Assembly (NCBI GenBank): GCA_946402785.1
Contig: CAMIXP010000052.1
Coordinates: 1-8,509, forward strand
DNA length: 8,509 nt
Reading direction: 5' to 3'
Source of the DNA: an uncultured Caryophanales bacterium
GTDB taxonomy: Bacteria; Bacillota_I; Bacilli_A; RF39; UBA660
In this document: piece after piece, positions 6,199-8,509 of the stretch
Position numbering within the stretch: the first letter of the stretch is position 1
How the letters are laid out: every line of letters starts with the position of its first letter
Notes under the pieces: model-generated
What the model was told of the DNA's origin: nothing
Seen by the model: only the letters and a program-made list of their open reading frames with translations
Databases searched by the model: none
Translations under genes and position numbers: made by a program

Positions 6199-6714
6199 TT
6201 ATTTGACTTCAATAGGTGGAGCTGTTGTAGGTTCTTCAGGTTTTGTCTCTTCTGGTTTTGTAATTGGCTCACCTGTGTTTGGATCAAACTTAGCTTCTGG
6301 TGTAGTAATTGGTTGACCAGTGTTTGGATCAAACTTAGCAACTACTGTAGCAGGAGCATCTGGAGCAGCATTAATTTGTTTTTCAAATAATTTAACTGCG
6401 ATATCTCCAACAACAGGTACAAGTGGATCTGCATCATCTTTTAATGCTTTAACAAGACCAATAATTCTTAAAGCGAAGCATAAAAGACTAAAGATACTTG
6501 CTAAGAAAGAAATACTAAATCCAACAGCTGCATACATAATACCACTCATAATACCAATAATAATACCGAATGCTAAATCAGCAACAGAAATGGTAATAGC
6601 TTGTGCAGCATGTGTAACATCTCTCTTATTGTTATCTTTGAATGCAAACATAACAATTAATCCACCAATCCAACCTAAAAGATAAGATAAGACTCCTTTT
6701 GCTTTACTATTCAT
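6199..6714 (-). CDS. DUF4870-like three-TM membrane protein with repeated tail motif
   Basis: From ATG 6712-6714 the product is 171 residues. Three membrane segments (about 7-24, 42-60, 64-90) and an N-terminal block SYLLGWIGGLIVMFAFKD fit the DUF4870/Tic20-like small membrane proteins, whose function is unknown. The tail (about 115-171) is rich in Pro, Thr and Glu, with two tandem 15-residue units starting AKFDPNTG. The frame is open 24 codons further, to 6786, but that part covers the promoter and the Shine-Dalgarno GAAAGGAAG, so it is not coding. A second ATG at 6718-6720 is only three bases after GAAAGGAAG, so 6714 is favoured, though either is possible. It has its own promoter and is followed by the hairpin before the SIS gene. 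Confidence 0.8.
   Translation of the reverse strand: MNSKAKGVLSYLLGWIGGLIVMFAFKDNNKRDVTHAAQAITISVADLAFGIIIGIMSGIMYAAVGFSISFLASIFSLLCFALRIIGLVKALKDDADPLVPVVGDIAVKLFEKQINAAPDAPATVVAKFDPNTGQPITTPEAKFDPNTGEPITKPEETKPEEPTTAPPIEVK
6250..6339 (-). repeat. Two tandem 45-base units in the tail of the DUF4870-like gene
   Basis: Units 6295-6339 and 6250-6294 encode AKFDPNTGQPITTPE and AKFDPNTGEPITKPE, identical at 13 of 15 residues. At DNA level the first halves are nearly identical and third positions differ later, so the duplication is not very recent. Confidence 0.85.
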
Positions 6715-6720
6715 TTTCAT

Positions 6721-6729
6721 CTTCCTTTC
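6721..6729 (-). promoter_or_regulatory. Shine-Dalgarno of the DUF4870-like gene
   Basis: GAAAGGAAG on the minus strand precedes ATG-AAA-ATG. Spacing from AGG to the second ATG is about nine bases, better than to the first. It rules out the start at 6786. Confidence 0.6.
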
Positions 6730-6738
6730 TATATTATT

Positions 6739-6767
6739 ATTATCCCATTTTAAAAACATAAAATCAA
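6739..6767 (-). promoter_or_regulatory. Promoter of the DUF4870-like gene
   Basis: TTGATT (6762-6767), a 17-base spacer and GATAAT (6739-6744) on the minus strand, with TGG before the -10 giving an extended element. This is one of the most complete promoters in the window. Initiation is expected near 6732, about 18 bases before ATG 6714. The -35 starts six bases after the preceding terminator stem. Confidence 0.75.
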
Positions 6768-6773
6768 TAAAAA

Positions 6774-6794
6774 AGTTGTAGAACAACTACAACT
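6774..6794 (-). terminator. Intrinsic terminator of the zincin-like gene, containing part of its stop
   Basis: AGTTGTAG, a TTGTT loop and CTACAACT form a perfect 8-bp stem on the minus strand, followed by TTTTTATT. The TAG stop (6793-6795) overlaps the first bases of the stem. Confidence 0.8.
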
Positions 6795-7470
6795 ATAAAA
6801 ATAACATGTATAATACTCCAACAACAAGAATAATCGTAAAAGCAATAATACTTGTTTTACTAATGGTTACTTTTTGTAAATCTTCTATCTCTAATTGATT
6901 CTTTGTTTCTACATATTTAAGTCCAAATAATTTCTTGCTACTAAGATCCTCTTCTGAATATAAACCAAAAGCTGTAGGATTATCATATTCACAATATTCA
7001 AATCCTTTAATACCTAAGAAATCTAAGAACATAATAATATCTCCCGCACATCCAGATATATTCACAATGGATAAAGCAATCAAGATAGGCCAATCCATCA
7101 AAATACCAATAACGTATGTTACAATACCAATCCAAAAGAATGGAAATAATAAAGAGATTAAGATGTTTTTCTTCGTAATATTTTGTTTACATAAACAACA
7201 CAATACCCCTTTTTCAATATGAGCTCCAAACGTAATACGATCCCATTTTGCTCCAAATAAGACATAACCAATACTATGTAAAATCTCATGAAAAATAAGA
7301 TAAGGAACCATTAAAATAAAAATAAGTCCCATCGGATAATTCCAATTATCAATTACCCCTATTTTATAAAACCATAACGTTAATAAAACAGGTAAAATAA
7401 ATAAAAGAATAGAAACAACATTTAACACATTCATGTTCATTTCAAACAAATAATATTTTTTCTTTTTCAT
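6793..7470 (-). CDS. Membrane zinc metalloprotease-like protein (DUF3267-type zincin)
   Basis: The product is 225 residues. Hydrophobic segments at about 14-34, 47-60, 103-123, 127-150 and 205-225 make it an integral membrane protein. HEILH at 61-65, at the end of the second segment, is the zinc-binding HExxH motif, with His61, Glu62 and His65 expected at the metal. Asp144 in SGCAGDI at 139-145 is a good candidate for the third ligand, as Asp serves in site-2-type membrane proteases. This order (HExxH, a short Cys-bearing loop at 91-94, then GD) fits the DUF3267 'putative zincin' family, often about 180-220 residues. Substrate and role are unknown. ATG 7468-7470 follows AGGTGAT. It has its own promoter and terminator and seems monocistronic. 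Confidence 0.8.
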   Translation of the reverse strand: MKKKKYYLFEMNMNVLNVVSILLFILPVLLTLWFYKIGVIDNWNYPMGLIFILMVPYLIFHEILHSIGYVLFGAKWDRITFGAHIEKGVLCCLCKQNITKKNILISLLFPFFWIGIVTYVIGILMDWPILIALSIVNISGCAGDIIMFLDFLGIKGFEYCEYDNPTAFGLYSEEDLSSKKLFGLKYVETKNQLEIEDLQKVTISKTSIIAFTIILVVGVLYMLFL

Positions 7471-7488
7471 ATCATCACCTACTATTAA

Positions 7489-7517
7489 ATCGTATCACAA
7501 AAAAGAAAAATATTCAA
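7489..7517 (-). promoter_or_regulatory. Promoter of the zincin-like gene
   Basis: TTGAAT (7512-7517), a 17-base spacer and TACGAT (7489-7494), with the spacer ending in TGA so that an extended -10 is formed. Initiation near 7482 would give a leader of about 12 bases beginning at the AGGTGAT Shine-Dalgarno. TTTAAT (7484-7489) is a competing -10 without a matching -35. Confidence 0.6.
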
Positions 7518-7524
7518 ACAAACA

Positions 7525-7548
7525 AAAACGAATCTTTCGATTCGTTTT
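7525..7548 (-). terminator. Intrinsic terminator of the ABC permease gene, GAAA tetraloop
   Basis: AAAACGAATC, a GAAA loop and GATTCGTTTT form a perfect 10-bp stem on the minus strand, followed by TGTTTGTTTG. The loop is of the stable GNRA type. The TAA stop (7547-7549) lies at the foot of the 5' arm. Confidence 0.85.
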
Positions 7549-8509
7549 ATTCACTACGTAAAGCAAGAACAGGATCTTGTTTAGCTGCCTTACTAGATGG
7601 AATTAATCCACCAATCAATGTAAGAATTGTACTTAGAATTACAAGAGTAATCGCTCCTGCCATTGGAAGGACAGCTGTAATATTTGGATTATTCGTTAAT
7701 GCATGAATAATCGCATTAATTGGAATTAGTAACATGAAAGATACAACAACTCCAATTAATCCTGACAAGAAACCAATAATAAAGGTCTCTGCATTAAAGA
7801 TAGAAGCAATATTCTTTTTAGATGCACCAATTGCTCTTAAAATACCAATCTCTTTCGTTCTCTCTAAAACAGAAATATAAGTAATAATTCCAATCATAAT
7901 AGAAGAAACAATTAATGAAATACTAACAAAAGCAATTAATACATAACTAACACTATCTACAATAACTTTAACAGAAGAAATAATAATACTGGTAATATCC
8001 GTATATTCAATTACTTTTTCTTCATCTTCTTTTTTCATACGTTCATTATAATCATTTAAGAATTGAACAAATTCTTCTTTCGAAGCAAAATTCTTAAAGT
8101 AGAAATAAATAGAGGTTGGATTATCACGATCTTGATATCCTAATTCTAATAAATTCGTATTCGCATCTCGAATTTGAGAAGAAGAACTCATAGCACTGAA
8201 AATTCTTTTAATATCATCTTCAGTTAGATTGAAATGGAAAGCACCCGCAATCTTTTCTTGGTCAACATGGAATGCATTGGCAATCACACCCATCATATCA
8301 CCAACAAGTTCCCCTACTTTTCCAAGAATGGTTTTTTGCATATTAGCTTCTACCATTTGTTTTCCAAACTCTTCTGTCATAGAAGAAAATTCTTCTTGAG
8401 AAGCAACTGTATCAATCATAGGATCAACGGCACTAGAAGCAATCATCGCACTATGTTCTTCTGTATCAGGACTCATCATCATAACATATCCCTTTAAGAA
8501 TCCTTTGAT
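7547..8509 (-). CDS. ABC transporter permease, FtsX/MacB type (5' end outside window)
   Basis: The frame stays open past the first internal Met (8482) to the window edge, giving 320 codons plus stop, so the true start lies outside. Visible residues about 1-175 are mainly polar and should form the outer domain between the first and second membrane segments. Membrane segments follow at about 186-212, 242-265 and 283-302. The cytoplasmic loop ERTKEIGILRAIGASKKNI (216-234) and the end SSKAAKQDPVLALRSE (305-320) are hallmarks of FtsX-like permease C-terminal domains. Such proteins couple ATP hydrolysis to movement across the envelope or to mechanical signalling, exporting lipoproteins, peptides or antibiotics. 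The ATPase is either a separate upstream gene or fused at the missing N-terminus. The substrate cannot be told from this part. Confidence 0.9.
   Translation of the reverse strand: MKGFLKGYVMMMSPDTEEHSAMIASSAVDPMIDTVASQEEFSSMTEEFGKQMVEANMQKTILGKVGELVGDMMGVIANAFHVDQEKIAGAFHFNLTEDDIKRIFSAMSSSSQIRDANTNLLELGYQDRDNPTSIYFYFKNFASKEEFVQFLNDYNERMKKEDEEKVIEYTDITSIIISSVKVIVDSVSYVLIAFVSISLIVSSIMIGIITYISVLERTKEIGILRAIGASKKNIASIFNAETFIIGFLSGLIGVVVSFMLLIPINAIIHALTNNPNITAVLPMAGAITLVILSTILTLIGGLIPSSKAAKQDPVLALRSE

Noticed and set aside
6715..6786. N-terminal extension of the DUF4870-like protein
   Set aside because: These 24 codons cover a TTGATT-17-GATAAT promoter, the Shine-Dalgarno sequence and part of the preceding terminator, so they are not translated.
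1..8509. CRISPR array, tRNA/rRNA, insertion sequence, toxin-antitoxin or phage genes
   Set aside because: No regularly spaced repeats, cloverleaf-like segments, transposase or integrase motifs, or paired small toxin/antitoxin frames were seen on either strand.

Overview
The window is AT-rich DNA from a low-GC Gram-positive bacterium, most likely a gut-type member of Bacilli/Erysipelotrichia or a related Mollicutes-like lineage. This is inferred from strong A/T bias, Shine-Dalgarno sequences of the AGGAGGTGAT type, sigma-A-like extended -10 boxes and small membrane proteins typical of Firmicutes. TGA is used as a stop codon (ends of the genes at 707, 1925 and 5223), so the code is standard rather than the Mycoplasma code. 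Every gene lies on the minus strand, so transcription runs from high to low coordinates. There is no gene-free stretch over 300 bases; the largest gaps are about 80 bases.

In order of transcription: (1) 8509-7547 is the C-terminal part of an ABC transporter permease (FtsX/MacB type), cut by the window edge and closed by a GAAA-loop terminator. (2) 7470-6793 is a membrane zincin with HEILH (DUF3267-like). (3) 6714-6199 is a three-TM DUF4870-like protein with a duplicated 15-residue tail motif. (4) 6137-5223 is a SIS-domain protein, followed by a YcxB-like two-TM protein (5201-4644) and an FMN-dependent PNPOx-family protein (4635-4240), probably one operon with an internal promoter. (5) 4172-3267 is a single-pass membrane protein with a cytoplasmic helix and an outer domain. 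(6) 3223-1925 is RarA/MgsA, an AAA+ ATPase acting at replication forks. (7) 1867-1223, 1204-707 and 701 to the edge form an apparent operon: a Pr6Pr/AIG1-like six-TM putative hydrolase, a secreted four-cysteine protein of unknown role, and a membrane-anchored transglutaminase-like protein (3' end missing).

The clearest pattern above gene level is the design of the junctions. Five intrinsic terminators contain the stop codon of the gene they end, and a promoter sits within about 30 bases, several with an extended -10 (TGnTATAAT). The predicted mRNA leaders are only about 9-20 bases and often begin at the Shine-Dalgarno sequence. This corrects three starts: the longest reading frames of the Pr6Pr-like gene, rarA and the DUF4870-like gene run back through their own Shine-Dalgarno or promoter sequences. 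The leader of the SIS gene is the most unusual: a 14-bp hairpin holds the whole Shine-Dalgarno sequence in its 3' arm, and six T residues lead directly into the ATG.

The genes do not form one recognisable pathway. Most look like housekeeping or envelope functions of a compact genome. The best candidate for something undescribed is the three-gene operon at the low-coordinate end. No mobile element, CRISPR array, tRNA, rRNA or phage gene was seen.
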